Positions 17,018 through 25,112 are shown, counted from the stretch's first letter. The stretch: 36,397 bases of DNA from Candidatus Aenigmatarchaeota archaeon (GCA_030614705.1 JAUWTN010000004.1:1-36397); one strand, 5' to 3'. Notes: generated by a model from the letters alone, not told the origin. A program made the numbers and translations.

Positions 17018-17380
17018 CTAACTGTTACTCAAGTATTCTATCATACTCCGCACATGTTCTTCCATAGGAATTACTGCTGTAATAGCAGTAATATTTCCTA
17101 AATCTTCAGTGTTCAGAACTCTGTAAAGTTTTCCATGAACATCCATCAGCCCTGTTTTATCTATATCAATTCCACAATAAGGATAAATAATACCACCCCT
17201 TTCAGGTTGATATTTATGAATGGCTTCCATTATCTCATCTTGTTGCTCAACTAAATCAACACCTTCTTTGGGAATATAAAGTTGTATTTCATCTTCTTCA
17301 TAAACACGCCATTTTCGTTGTTCAACAGGAATATCTGGAAAAAACAGTGCTTGCCCCACATCCACCGGTTTTAGTTCCAT
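17018..17380 (-). CDS. Hypothetical protein (120 aa)
   Basis: I do not recognise this protein. It is acidic and soluble, with a proline- and tyrosine-rich middle section (KYQPERGGIIYPYCGIDID). It lies between the helicase and TFB genes on the minus strand, with AT-rich DNA before its ATG at 17380. Confidence 0.5.
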   Translation of the reverse strand: MELKPVDVGQALFFPDIPVEQRKWRVYEEDEIQLYIPKEGVDLVEQQDEIMEAIHKYQPERGGIIYPYCGIDIDKTGLMDVHGKLYRVLNTEDLGNITAITAVIPMEEHVRSMIEYLSNS

Positions 17381-17600
17381 TTATTTACTACTATTAAATT
17401 TTAAATAATTATAATTTTATCCAAAAACCCATTTATTCTTTGAAATTTAAATTATGGATTGGCCCGCAAATATTGCGGAAAAAGGGTACATTCTTCAACC
17501 TATAGACCAAACAAGCGAAATCTTTATATAGTTTAAATACAAATAGTAAAATGCTTTTTTAACCAAAAAGTGATATAAATTTAAAAAAGGTAAATAAAAT

Positions 17601-18575
17601 ATGTTGAAAAAAGGAAAGAAATCAGGGCTTAATTGTCCTGAATGTGGTTCGAACGAAATATTGAGTGACAGTTCAAAAGGAGAAAATATCTGTTCTAAAT
17701 GCGGTTTAATCCTGAATGATGGTATGATTGATACCCAACAGGACTGGAGAGCATTTGATTCGGAAGAACTTGAAAAAACAGCAAGAACTGGGGCTCCATT
17801 GACAAGAATGCGACATGACAAAGGAATTGGAACAGAAATCGGTAAAAGCAAAGCAGAATTGTTTAAAGTTTCCGCCGGGAAAAGAGGACAATACTTCAGA
17901 ATAAAAAACTGGCAAAAGAGACTTGTAAGCAGTAAAGACAGAAACTATGGTTATGCTTTATCTGAACTTGAAAGAATCTCTTCAGCATTGAGCCTTCCTT
18001 CAAATTTACAGGAAGAAATTGGCGCAATGTATGAAAAAGCTCTTGAAGAAGGACTTGTAAAAGGAAGGAGTATTGAAGCCGTAATTGGTTCTCTTGTTTA
18101 TGCATTATCAAGAGAATACAAATCACCAAGATTAATGTCCGAGATTTGCGAGGTTTCAGGAGTTGATAAAAGAGATTTGGGAAGAACTTACAGGTATGTT
18201 GCAAGAAAACTTAACCTAAGAGTCATCCCCGCAAAAGCGATTGATTATGTGCCTAGATGCGCAACTTTGCTTAAACTAAGCGATAAATCCCAGGTAAGAG
18301 CAAAGCAATACCTGACACAAATAAAAAGCGAAGAAGAAGTTTCAGGGAAAGGTCCTATTGGATTAGCAGCAGCAACTTTGTACATAGCCGCGATAATGAA
18401 TGGCGAGGAAATTTCACAAAGAAGAATAGCAGAAGCAATTGGAGTAACAGAAGTCACAATAAGAAACAGATGCAAAGATATTGCAAAGAGTCTTGGAATA
18501 GAAGACAGCGTTGATAAAAAAATGAAAGAAATTGAGGCATTGCAAAAAAATCGATTAGATGAAGAATCTTTGTAG
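17601..18575 (+). CDS. tfb: Transcription initiation factor TFB
   Basis: A 324-aa TFIIB homologue that bridges TBP-bound promoters and RNA polymerase. The N-terminal zinc ribbon has cysteines at about 12, 15, 31 and 34 (NCPECGS, ICSKCGL), followed by the B-reader region and two cyclin-fold repeats. The second repeat ends in the recognition helix-turn-helix (ISQRRIAEAIGVTEVTIRNR) that reads the BRE. Length is standard for TFB. A TATA-like ATATAAATTT lies about 20 nt upstream of the ATG. A second, shorter TFB-like gene lies at 31155-31697. Confidence 0.96.
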   Translation: MLKKGKKSGLNCPECGSNEILSDSSKGENICSKCGLILNDGMIDTQQDWRAFDSEELEKTARTGAPLTRMRHDKGIGTEIGKSKAELFKVSAGKRGQYFRIKNWQKRLVSSKDRNYGYALSELERISSALSLPSNLQEEIGAMYEKALEEGLVKGRSIEAVIGSLVYALSREYKSPRLMSEICEVSGVDKRDLGRTYRYVARKLNLRVIPAKAIDYVPRCATLLKLSDKSQVRAKQYLTQIKSEEEVSGKGPIGLAAATLYIAAIMNGEEISQRRIAEAIGVTEVTIRNRCKDIAKSLGIEDSVDKKMKEIEALQKNRLDEESL

Positions 18576-18657
18576 ATAAAATAATATTTTTAATTTTTGG
18601 TTTTAATTAATTTTTGAATAAATAGATATACTCTAATTCAAATAAATAATTTTAGGA

Positions 18658-19305
18658 TTAAAAAACCTTCAACCCTTCCTGAATCTCAGCAAGTGCCTGA
18701 CCTCTCAGAGTCCTTGGGACAACCAAACCTTTTGAATTAGCAAGAATTTCTGCTCCGGGAAAACCCTCATAAAATGCGCATCTCTTAAATTTAACCCCGA
18801 AAGTTTTTTCAAGAATATCCAGTTCTGTGTCCTTGCATTTTTCATGAACAACACCTCCTTGGTTTGTAACTACTGCAAGAGCCCCTGGAAATGGCAAGTC
18901 TGAAATTGTTATTGCTTCGGTTTTTAATCCTAATTTTTCCTCGAAAAACTGTTTTTTATCTCTCAGGTAAGGGGACAGAACGCAACCTTTGTCATTGCAC
19001 AAAATTAAATTTCCGAGTGTTGTAAAGGAACCTTCCAGTCTCACAACTTCTTTATCCAAATTCTTTATTTCCCTGTCAGAAACAACCTCAGGGATAAAAA
19101 GATATTTTGAGTTTCCGGCTGAAAACAGCCCCAGCATGAAAGAATTGTAAAAACTGGTTTTTTTCACAGGAGTGCCTAGAGCCTCTGAAATCTTATTAAC
19201 CTGCCCTATTGGTATCTCTTCAGGAAGATAGCAACAACTCTCTGTTGCCAATCCCAATAATCCTAATGTGGTGCTCCCAAAAAACTCTGTCTGGTAAATT
19301 CCCAT
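18658..19305 (-). CDS. eif6: Translation initiation factor aIF6
   Basis: A 215-aa protein of the aIF6/eIF6 family, a five-bladed pseudo-symmetric protein that binds the 50S subunit and prevents premature joining with 30S. The segments SFTTLGNLILCNDKGCVLSP and TNQGGVVHEKC are characteristic, and the FFGS start and repeated blade motifs are present. Length matches the family. In many archaea it lies near rpl39e or rpl31e; here neighbours are tfb (convergent) and an orphan gene (divergent). Confidence 0.92.
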   Translation of the reverse strand: MGIYQTEFFGSTTLGLLGLATESCCYLPEEIPIGQVNKISEALGTPVKKTSFYNSFMLGLFSAGNSKYLFIPEVVSDREIKNLDKEVVRLEGSFTTLGNLILCNDKGCVLSPYLRDKKQFFEEKLGLKTEAITISDLPFPGALAVVTNQGGVVHEKCKDTELDILEKTFGVKFKRCAFYEGFPGAEILANSKGLVVPRTLRGQALAEIQEGLKVF

Positions 19306-19370
19306 AAATAAACTCTTAGATTTCTTTTTATGTCCTAAATTTAGGTAATAAATTTCTTAAATTTACAATT

Positions 19371-19826
19371 ATGTCAGATATCCTTTATAAACAACTATGC
19401 GAAAAGTTTCCCCCAATAGGGCAACTTTCGAGAATTAGCATTTATCCCGAAGGGGGAGAAAGATATATTGAAAGAATATACTTAAATCTTATAGAAGAAA
19501 TATTTTTGGGGTTAACTAAACCATTGCTTAAATCCAAAGATATTGAAACTCTTGCTAAAAAAATATTTGATGACATTCCTTATGAATTCCATAAACATCC
19601 AGATGAAGGCAATATTATCTCTTTTTTGCCTGAAGGTGTGGATGAATATGCCCAGAGTTATATGGAACAGGATATCATAATCAAAGACCCTTTGAACTAT
19701 CCAAAAATAACAATCTCTACAGGAAACCGGGGAAGTATAAAATTGCATCCTGAACAAAGAGATAAATATTTTCAATTTGCTGTTGAATTATATGAAAGCT
19801 TTCTTGAAAAAACTCAGATTAATTAA
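19371..19826 (+). CDS. Hypothetical protein (151 aa)
   Basis: I do not recognise this protein. It is soluble, with an acidic helical middle (IERIYLNLIEEIFLGL, DIETLAKKIFDDI) and an aromatic- and proline-containing C-terminal half. It is divergent from the aIF6 gene with a 65-nt intergenic promoter region. Nothing in the neighbourhood predicts its role. Confidence 0.5.
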   Translation: MSDILYKQLCEKFPPIGQLSRISIYPEGGERYIERIYLNLIEEIFLGLTKPLLKSKDIETLAKKIFDDIPYEFHKHPDEGNIISFLPEGVDEYAQSYMEQDIIIKDPLNYPKITISTGNRGSIKLHPEQRDKYFQFAVELYESFLEKTQIN

Positions 19827-19844
19827 TATTCAAAATAATTAAAT

Positions 19845-20249
19845 TTATTTCTTAACCAACTCAGGCATTTTCATTGGTGATGGCAACTGCAAATCATCCG
19901 CAATTTTCACGCTCTGAACCAGACATTTCTTGAAAATGTAATTAATAACCTGCAATGAAGTTTTTTCATCAAATTTCTTTTCTTTATTCCATTGGGCTAA
20001 AACTTCTTCCTGATTTTTATCATTATACAACAATTCGCCGCAGATATTTATTTTTGCATTTGTTGGCTCATATTTGGTTTTGTACTCAAATTCTATTGCA
20101 AGAACTTTTGTCTTATTTCCCGCAATTCCTAACTCTCTTTCAACAATGTTTTTTATTTTCGGCAATGAAGAAGATATTTTTAACTCTCCGGTTGGAACTC
20201 CTCCAACAGATCCTTCAATGTTAGTTAACCTGAAACTCAATATTCCCAT
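19845..20249 (-). CDS. Conserved-looking hypothetical protein (134 aa)
   Basis: I cannot name a family with confidence. The pattern is an N-terminal strand region (SFRLTNIEGSVGGVPTGELK), a long central region of alternating strands and a C-terminal helix followed by LQLPSPMKMPEL. That order resembles the beta-sheet plus C-terminal helix and proline tail of SecB-like chaperone folds, but this is only a shape argument. It is convergent with the 19371 gene. Confidence 0.5.
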   Translation of the reverse strand: MGILSFRLTNIEGSVGGVPTGELKISSSLPKIKNIVERELGIAGNKTKVLAIEFEYKTKYEPTNAKINICGELLYNDKNQEEVLAQWNKEKKFDEKTSLQVINYIFKKCLVQSVKIADDLQLPSPMKMPELVKK

Positions 20250-20365
20250 ATAACAACATTAATAAAATTAATAAATAAGGACAATTCCCAAAACAAGCTC
20301 TTATTCCCCTGTAAATTCAGACGATTCTTTTTATTAAATGCATATAACTTTAAGGAATAATTATT

Positions 20366-21223
20366 ATGCTTCAGAATTATATTAAACGAGCTTATTTATC
20401 CTACGGCGAAATTGCGCAAAAAATTGCGCCTAATTTTAAATATGTGATGGAAGACCTTAAGAAAAGCGGATTGAAATACACTCTTGAAGAATATCTTTCC
20501 CTTGCAATTTTTATATCCCTGATAGTTTTTGTGGTTGAACTTCCAATCATCACTTTAATATTATCCTTCTTCATTAATGTAGTATTTGCAATAATACTTT
20601 CATTTATTTTCTCAGGGTTTGGAGCAATACTTATTTTCTTCTTATTCACAACTTACCCGAAAACAGAAGTCGCGAGTATGGCTTCTGAAATAGACAAAGG
20701 TTTGCCTTTCTCTGTAAGTTACATGAGCGCTGCATCAAGTTCTGACAGTCCGCCTATTGATATATTCAGGTCAGTTTCAAACCTAAAAGAATATCCCCGT
20801 TTAAGAGAACAGGCAACAAATGTGATAAGAGATGTTGATGGTCTTGGTATGGATATCCTGACCGCTTTGAGGAGAGAATCCAAGAGAACACCCAGCAAAG
20901 AATTTAAGGATCTATTACTGGGACTTGAAGCAACGATTAGTTCAGGAGCTAATATGACAGATTACCTGACAAGCAAATCAACATCCTTATTCACCGAATA
21001 CCAGAGAAGGATTAAAAGTTACGCTGATTTATTATCAATGTTGATAGAGATATACATAACGGTTATTATCATAGGTCCAATATTTTTTACAATCTTATCC
21101 AGTGTTATGGCTATGATGGGTGGGATAGAAAATGTTGTTGCCACTCAGGCTTTAATTTCATTTATAATAATGCCTTTGATGTCTACGGCATTGGCCTTCT
21201 ATATTAGTGTTGCTTCACCATGA
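20366..21223 (+). CDS. T2SSF/FlaJ-like pilus membrane protein (285 aa)
   Basis: First gene of a pilus-like operon. Two membrane helices (about residues 43-95) precede a cytoplasmic T2SSF domain (LPFSVSYMSAASSSDSPPID; RTPSKEFKDLLLGLEATISS), and two or three helices follow to the C-terminus. It is paralogous to the protein at 6660-7523. Its TGA overlaps the next ATG by ATGA, so the pair is coupled and likely forms a two-subunit platform. The ATPase that would drive it is not in the window. Confidence 0.8.
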   Translation: MLQNYIKRAYLSYGEIAQKIAPNFKYVMEDLKKSGLKYTLEEYLSLAIFISLIVFVVELPIITLILSFFINVVFAIILSFIFSGFGAILIFFLFTTYPKTEVASMASEIDKGLPFSVSYMSAASSSDSPPIDIFRSVSNLKEYPRLREQATNVIRDVDGLGMDILTALRRESKRTPSKEFKDLLLGLEATISSGANMTDYLTSKSTSLFTEYQRRIKSYADLLSMLIEIYITVIIIGPIFFTILSSVMAMMGGIENVVATQALISFIIMPLMSTALAFYISVASP

Positions 21224-22227
21224 GACCGAAACCTGCTCAGTTTGGAAAAAATAAAAATCCCCCAATTAAATTTGAATTAAAATCCACAAAAAACCGAAAT
21301 ATCCTGATTGTTTCTTCAATCATCGCCATCATAATTTTAATTATCGGGTTGTTTGTTTCTTTCGCATTTAATAATTTCAACATCGTATTAAACTCTTTTG
21401 TCATAGCAATATTTGTAGTGCTTATTCCTTCTTTCCTGTATAATTATATCCAATTCCTAAAGATAAAATCCTGCGAAAACTATTTGCCTTTATTTTTGGG
21501 AGATTTAAAAGAAGCAAAAAAAAGCGGAGTGGCTTTCCCTGAAGCAGTTAAAGCCTGCAGGGGAGATTATGGAAAATTAAACAAACATATTGCCAAATTA
21601 AAAAAAGATATCAGCTGGGGTATAAATATAGACCAGGCTCTAAAACATATGCAAAGAAATCTAAGAAGAAGTCCTGTAATCTCAAGGTCTCTTTCAATAC
21701 TTCTTGAAACTTACCGGACTGGAGGTAATCTGGAAGATATTCTTGAAACACTCATAGATTCATTGCTCAAAATAATGGATAGTGAAAAATACAAACAGTC
21801 TGTGATGCAACAGCATGTTGTGATGATGTATGGTATTTTTCTGATGTATATAGGTCTGATAATTATAATAGGAAATTTCCTTATTCCAATGATTAATGAA
21901 ATGGGCGGAAATGAAAATGAAATGATTGGGGTTTCATTAATGGAACCGAAATCCCCCTGCATTGACTGCGAAAATTTAATTTGTCATGGTCTGTGCGGTT
22001 ATTACAATGTGCTTGGAGGTATGCTTGGATTTGGAGAACCTGATTCCATTGAAATTTATTATAAATCATTATTCCTCACAATGATTCTTATCCAGGGATT
22101 CTTTACAGGAATTGTTGCGGGACAAATATCTTCGAGAGACTGGATGGATGGGATAAAACATGGTCTGATTATGTTTATGATTGGGTTAGTTACTGTGATT
22201 ATTACAAACCTTATGGGTATCTTCTAA
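21220..22227 (+). CDS. T2SSF/FlaJ-like pilus membrane protein (335 aa)
   Basis: Second, coupled platform protein. After a basic N-terminus come two membrane helices (about 27-75), a T2SSF domain (YLPLFLGDLKEAKKSGVAFP; LETYRTGGNLEDILETLI) and C-terminal helices. Between the last helices is a ~40-residue loop with four cysteines (CIDCENLICHGLC, spacing C-x2-C-x4-C-x3-C), absent from the paralogue at 5986-6663. The loop lies on the side opposite the T2SSF domain, so it is probably outside the cell and could hold disulfides or a metal. A pilin-like gene starts 2 nt after its stop. Confidence 0.8.
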   Translation: MRPKPAQFGKNKNPPIKFELKSTKNRNILIVSSIIAIIILIIGLFVSFAFNNFNIVLNSFVIAIFVVLIPSFLYNYIQFLKIKSCENYLPLFLGDLKEAKKSGVAFPEAVKACRGDYGKLNKHIAKLKKDISWGINIDQALKHMQRNLRRSPVISRSLSILLETYRTGGNLEDILETLIDSLLKIMDSEKYKQSVMQQHVVMMYGIFLMYIGLIIIIGNFLIPMINEMGGNENEMIGVSLMEPKSPCIDCENLICHGLCGYYNVLGGMLGFGEPDSIEIYYKSLFLTMILIQGFFTGIVAGQISSRDWMDGIKHGLIMFMIGLVTVIITNLMGIF

Positions 22228-22228
22228 A

Positions 22229-22762
22229 ATGTCCAATAAAAAATATCTAAAATCCGCAATGGTGGATTCATTAAAAAACAAAGGGCAGGTAAATATTCCC
22301 TTCACAATGAGTTTATTTGTATTTATCGGCTTAACCATATATTTAATCTCAAGCATAATTGGTTACCATCCATCCCACAGCGAAGCCATAAAATCCGATG
22401 TTTTATACAGCAAGGCTTATTCAATATCCGAACTATTAATTAAAGATGAGGGTCATCCCTCAAACTGGGACGAAAATAATTTCAAAAGAATTGGGCTTGC
22501 ATCTGAACCTTATCGACTCAATAGTTTAAAACTTACTGAACTCGAAAAAATATGCAATTCCACAAATATTGCAAACATCAAAAAATTCAGGGAATCTTTT
22601 GGATTGATGGATAATAACCTGAATATTGAGATTAATTATATAAATGGAACTCTTATTGAAGACTATTATCCCGGAAATAAAATCGCAGGGAGAAGCGCTT
22701 ATGTGAAAAGGATTTGTGTTTTGAATGATGAACTTGTGGAGGTGATTGTTTATGTTGGGTAG
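22229..22762 (+). CDS. Pilin-like protein with class III leader
   Basis: A 177-aa protein whose N-terminus, KNKGQVNIPF followed by about 18 hydrophobic residues, has the archaeal class III prepilin form: basic leader, Gly|Gln cleavage position and a hydrophobic helix (QVNIPFTMSLFVFIGLTIYL). The rest is a soluble domain of about 130 residues with an NGT sequon. The Pro at +5 replaces the usual Glu of major pilins. It begins 2 nt after the T2SSF gene, so it is probably a minor pilin or pseudopilin assembled by that platform. Confidence 0.65.
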   Translation: MSNKKYLKSAMVDSLKNKGQVNIPFTMSLFVFIGLTIYLISSIIGYHPSHSEAIKSDVLYSKAYSISELLIKDEGHPSNWDENNFKRIGLASEPYRLNSLKLTELEKICNSTNIANIKKFRESFGLMDNNLNIEINYINGTLIEDYYPGNKIAGRSAYVKRICVLNDELVEVIVYVG

Positions 22763-22808
22763 AATTTGATTATTATAGTCTGTAAAATATATATTCCACA
22801 ACCTAAAA

Positions 22809-22818
22809 CTATATATAC
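22809..22818 (+). promoter_or_regulatory. TATA box for the 22839-23111 gene
   Basis: CTATATATAC is centred about 26 nt before the ATG at 22839, the spacing of a leaderless archaeal promoter. The same ten bases precede the micro-ORF at 34373. Confidence 0.5.
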
Positions 22819-22838
22819 CTAAGAGTTACTATATATTA

Positions 22839-23111
22839 ATGATAAATACAGAAGAATCTGATAGGAACAGACAAGTCTATGAATTTCTTTTAGAAAGAAT
22901 AAAAGATGGTTCTATTCTTGACTACGCGACTATTGGTGAATATACTTTTGGTGGTGAAACTGAGTATGCAAGAACCATAGCCGAAGAAGAAGGTTATTTG
23001 ACAGAGGATTTGGATACAGCTATAAATATAGGACAGAATACATTTTCCAATAAAGTTAAGGAACTAGATTACTCTTTTTTAAAATATAAAAACGGGACAC
23101 CGAAAATATAA
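22839..23111 (+). CDS. Hypothetical protein (90 aa)
   Basis: I do not recognise this protein. It is acidic and soluble, with RNRQVYEFLLERIKDG near the start. It has its own strong TATA box, so it is an independent insertion between the two pilin-like genes and not necessarily part of the pilus operon. A 19-codon frame follows its stop at 23120-23179; I do not count that as a gene. Confidence 0.5.
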   Translation: MINTEESDRNRQVYEFLLERIKDGSILDYATIGEYTFGGETEYARTIAEEEGYLTEDLDTAINIGQNTFSNKVKELDYSFLKYKNGTPKI

Positions 23112-23229
23112 TAAACCTTATGACTCCAGAAGAAATAAAAAAAATTGAAGCAGACAGGAAAAAATACACAATAGTTTAAACAATTTATTTTTCTTTTTTC
23201 AATTATCTATAAATTATACCAAACTAATT

Positions 23230-24516
23230 ATGTTGCATAAAGGATTTATAAGAATTCTGGAAATTATTATGTTTTCATTTATCATCTTCGGTCTGATGAT
23301 GCCAACTTTTTTCTATTACTCCAATGAAAATGATTGGGTTGAAGTAAACAGTTTGATGATATGCAATGACCTGCTTAATTCCCTTGAAAAAAGCAATGTT
23401 TTTGATGATGTTCTGATAACAGATCCTCTCACTGACGGGACAAATTTATCTGAAGAACACAGGCTTGATATTGAACTGCTTTACAATCTCACTTCCAGAG
23501 CTTTCCCTGTTGCTTTTGATTTTGGATATGAAATAAAAAATGTTCCTAAATACAATATTTCAATTGGATGTAATTGCACACCAACGCAGATAAGCTGGCT
23601 GAATAAAAATATATTAACTCCGAGTTATCCAACTGCGGTATTTAATATTGAACAAGTAAATTTAGGCAACATCCCTTCAGGGAAAGATTTGTTTATAATT
23701 TTTGGGGTAAATGATTTATCAGTTTACCAGTCCAATATTACTGAAAAATTAAGAGAAGGGAAAGGATTTGTTTTAATCAGAGATTTTTCCGCTGCGCCAG
23801 ATGCTTTCACAAAAGAAATTTTTGGTCTTGATTATTCCAATGTGGGTTCTGCAGTTCTTGATTTAAAATTTACTAATCTATCTGATTCAAAAATTGCGGG
23901 AATTGCAAAGAGATTTGAAAATAAATTAATTCGGATAAATACCTCAGCAGGAATTGGAACACTTTACCTGAAAGATTTAAATTATGAAGTAAATGCCACA
24001 CAGACTAAAGTAAATATCAGCAATTGTTTACCTCTGGATATTTCTGAAGGGGAAACCTGTTCAATTTCAGGAGTCGGAAATATTACACTTTACCATATAG
24101 ATCCTGTGGTTACGGACTGGACAGGCGCAGCAGAAGAATGGATTGACATTAAAATCTCAGGAATCTCAAATCCAAGAGATTACACCTTCAGGGATAATTT
24201 CCCAAGAGACCTTGCAAAAAACAATCACACTGTTTTATCTAATGGAAATTATGCAGCTGTGAGCAAAAGAACTCTGAGCGAATATTCTTTATCTTACGGG
24301 AATGAACCAAGAACCTTCTGGATTTATGATTATGACCAAAATAAAGAGGATTTAAACCTGCTTCTTAAAACCGGAATTATTTGGGCTTCAGGAGAACATT
24401 ATTTTATTTCTGAAAGGAGTATTCCGGATAAAAAGAACCGATGCACATATTTCAGTTCAGGTCTCAGGGGAAATAATGAGCCTTACCTGATTAATCTATA
24501 TTTTTGGAGTTATTAA
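23230..24516 (+). CDS. Pilin-like surface protein (428 aa)
   Basis: The N-terminus HKGFIRILEIIMFSFIIFG has the pattern of archaeal pilin-like proteins: a short basic leader, Gly|Phe, a glutamate at about +6 and a hydrophobic helix. The remaining ~390 residues are an extracellular beta-rich domain with many N-glycosylation sequons (for example NLS, NLT, NIS, NIT, NAT, NHT) and cysteine pairs (GCNC; NC and TC). It is likely a large surface or tip subunit of the pilus locus that starts at 20366. No ligand-binding family is recognised. Confidence 0.6.
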   Translation: MLHKGFIRILEIIMFSFIIFGLMMPTFFYYSNENDWVEVNSLMICNDLLNSLEKSNVFDDVLITDPLTDGTNLSEEHRLDIELLYNLTSRAFPVAFDFGYEIKNVPKYNISIGCNCTPTQISWLNKNILTPSYPTAVFNIEQVNLGNIPSGKDLFIIFGVNDLSVYQSNITEKLREGKGFVLIRDFSAAPDAFTKEIFGLDYSNVGSAVLDLKFTNLSDSKIAGIAKRFENKLIRINTSAGIGTLYLKDLNYEVNATQTKVNISNCLPLDISEGETCSISGVGNITLYHIDPVVTDWTGAAEEWIDIKISGISNPRDYTFRDNFPRDLAKNNHTVLSNGNYAAVSKRTLSEYSLSYGNEPRTFWIYDYDQNKEDLNLLLKTGIIWASGEHYFISERSIPDKKNRCTYFSSGLRGNNEPYLINLYFWSY

Positions 24517-24554
24517 TAAATCACTCCTTGTCTACTTATTAGTTCTTATTATTA

Positions 24555-24836
24555 ATGGAGGAAGTGGAAATTAAAATAAGACTGCCTAAAGATGATGAAA
24601 TTATAGGTGTTGTTGAAGAAAAACTTGGAGGAGCTCATTTTAGGGTTTATTGCATGGATGAGAAAACCAGATTATGCAGGATTCCGGGGGCAAAAAAGAG
24701 AGGTTTATGGATAGAACTCAACAGAGTAGTTCTTGTAAAACCCTGGGAGGTGCAATCAGATGATAGAGGTGATATAATAGCAAAATACGACAATCACGGG
24801 GTTAAAGAACTCACCAAAAAAGGTCTTTATAAATAA
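24555..24836 (+). CDS. eif1a: Translation initiation factor aIF1A
   Basis: A 93-aa OB-fold protein of the eIF1A family, which binds the ribosomal A site during initiation. The core GVVEEKLGGAHFRVYCMDEK, CRIPGAKKRG and VVLVKPWEVQSDDRGDIIAKY match archaeal aIF1A closely. The length is typical of the archaeal form, without the eukaryotic tails. It ends 60 nt before the interrupted tRNA-Thr gene on the same strand, so both could share a transcript. Confidence 0.95.
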   Translation: MEEVEIKIRLPKDDEIIGVVEEKLGGAHFRVYCMDEKTRLCRIPGAKKRGLWIELNRVVLVKPWEVQSDDRGDIIAKYDNHGVKELTKKGLYK

Positions 24837-24911
24837 TCTGGAATTGTTTTTCAAATAATTATTGATAGTAAAATAAAAAAATAATTATAATTTTATGCCT
24901 CAGTAGCTCAG

Positions 24912-25008
24912 ATAAACTGCAAACAGCATTCATCAAAAATGATGCCCCTTTTTCGCGTTGCGAAAAATAAGGCTCGACAAGCTTTAAAAAAGTTTCGGTT
25001 TAGAGAAA
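24912..25008 (+). other. D-loop intron of tRNA-Thr (97 nt)
   Basis: The insert lies after G15. The 3-nt bulges are AGA (24910-24912) and AAT (25007-25009). The central helix is formed by D-stem GCTC with intron GAGA (three pairs plus a G-A mismatch), and the inner helix is TAAACTG/CGGTTTA (7 bp, one wobble). Cutting after the second bulge base gives the 9-nt loop AGTCTGGTA. The interior holds two further hairpins: GCATTCATC/GATGC, and CCTTTTTCGC/GCGAAAAATAAGG around a GTT loop. No open frame of note. Confidence 0.75.
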
Positions 25009-25053
25009 TCTGGTAGAGTGCGTGCTTGGTAAGCACGAGGTCCCGAGTTCAAC

Positions 25054-25090
25054 GCAACCATTTCAAAAAATAAAAGGAATGTTATGAAAA
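25054..25090 (+). other. T-loop intron of tRNA-Thr (37 nt)
   Basis: The insert lies between T-loop positions 59 and 60. T-stem CCGAG/CTCGG is the outer helix, the central helix is TTCA/TGAA (4 bp), and the 3-nt bulges are ACG (25052-25054) and AAC (25089-25091). The inner helix AAC-C-ATTTC/GGAATGTT begins after one mismatched pair. Cutting after the second bulge base gives the 7-nt loop TTCAACC. This is close to a full canonical bulge-helix-bulge. Confidence 0.8.
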
Positions 25091-25112
25091 CCTCGGCTGA
25101 GGCTGTTTATAT

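Larger units (their letters stand above)
24897..25104 (+). tRNA. tRNA-Thr(GGU) interrupted by D-loop and T-loop introns
   Basis: Exons are 24897-24911, 25009-25053 and 25091-25104. Joined, they give a normal 74-nt tRNA. The acceptor stem is GCCTCAG/CTGAGGC, the D-arm is GCTC/GAGT with loop AGTCTGGTA, and the anticodon arm is CGTGC/GCACG with loop TTGGTAA (anticodon GGT at 25028-25030). The variable loop is AGGTC, and the T-arm is CCGAG/CTCGG with loop TTCAACC. U73 fits archaeal tRNA-Thr, and CCA is not encoded. There is no insert at 37/38, the usual archaeal intron site. Both inserts can be drawn as bulge-helix-bulge motifs whose predicted cut sites regenerate exactly the canonical loop lengths. 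Confidence 0.85.

Noticed and set aside
17454-17531. 25-codon frame (MDWPANIAEKGYILQPIDQT...) in the tfb upstream region
   Set aside because: No TATA box at the expected distance and no second line of evidence; it may be part of the tfb promoter region.
23120-23179. 19-codon frame after the 22839 gene (MTPEEIKKIEADRKKYTIV)
   Set aside because: Helical-looking, but too short, with no promoter or family support.
24912-25008. Box C/D guide RNA or group I intron inside the tRNA D-loop insert
   Set aside because: A TGATG-like stretch resembles a C box, but there is no CTGA D box, and the insert is far too short and lacks group I core elements.
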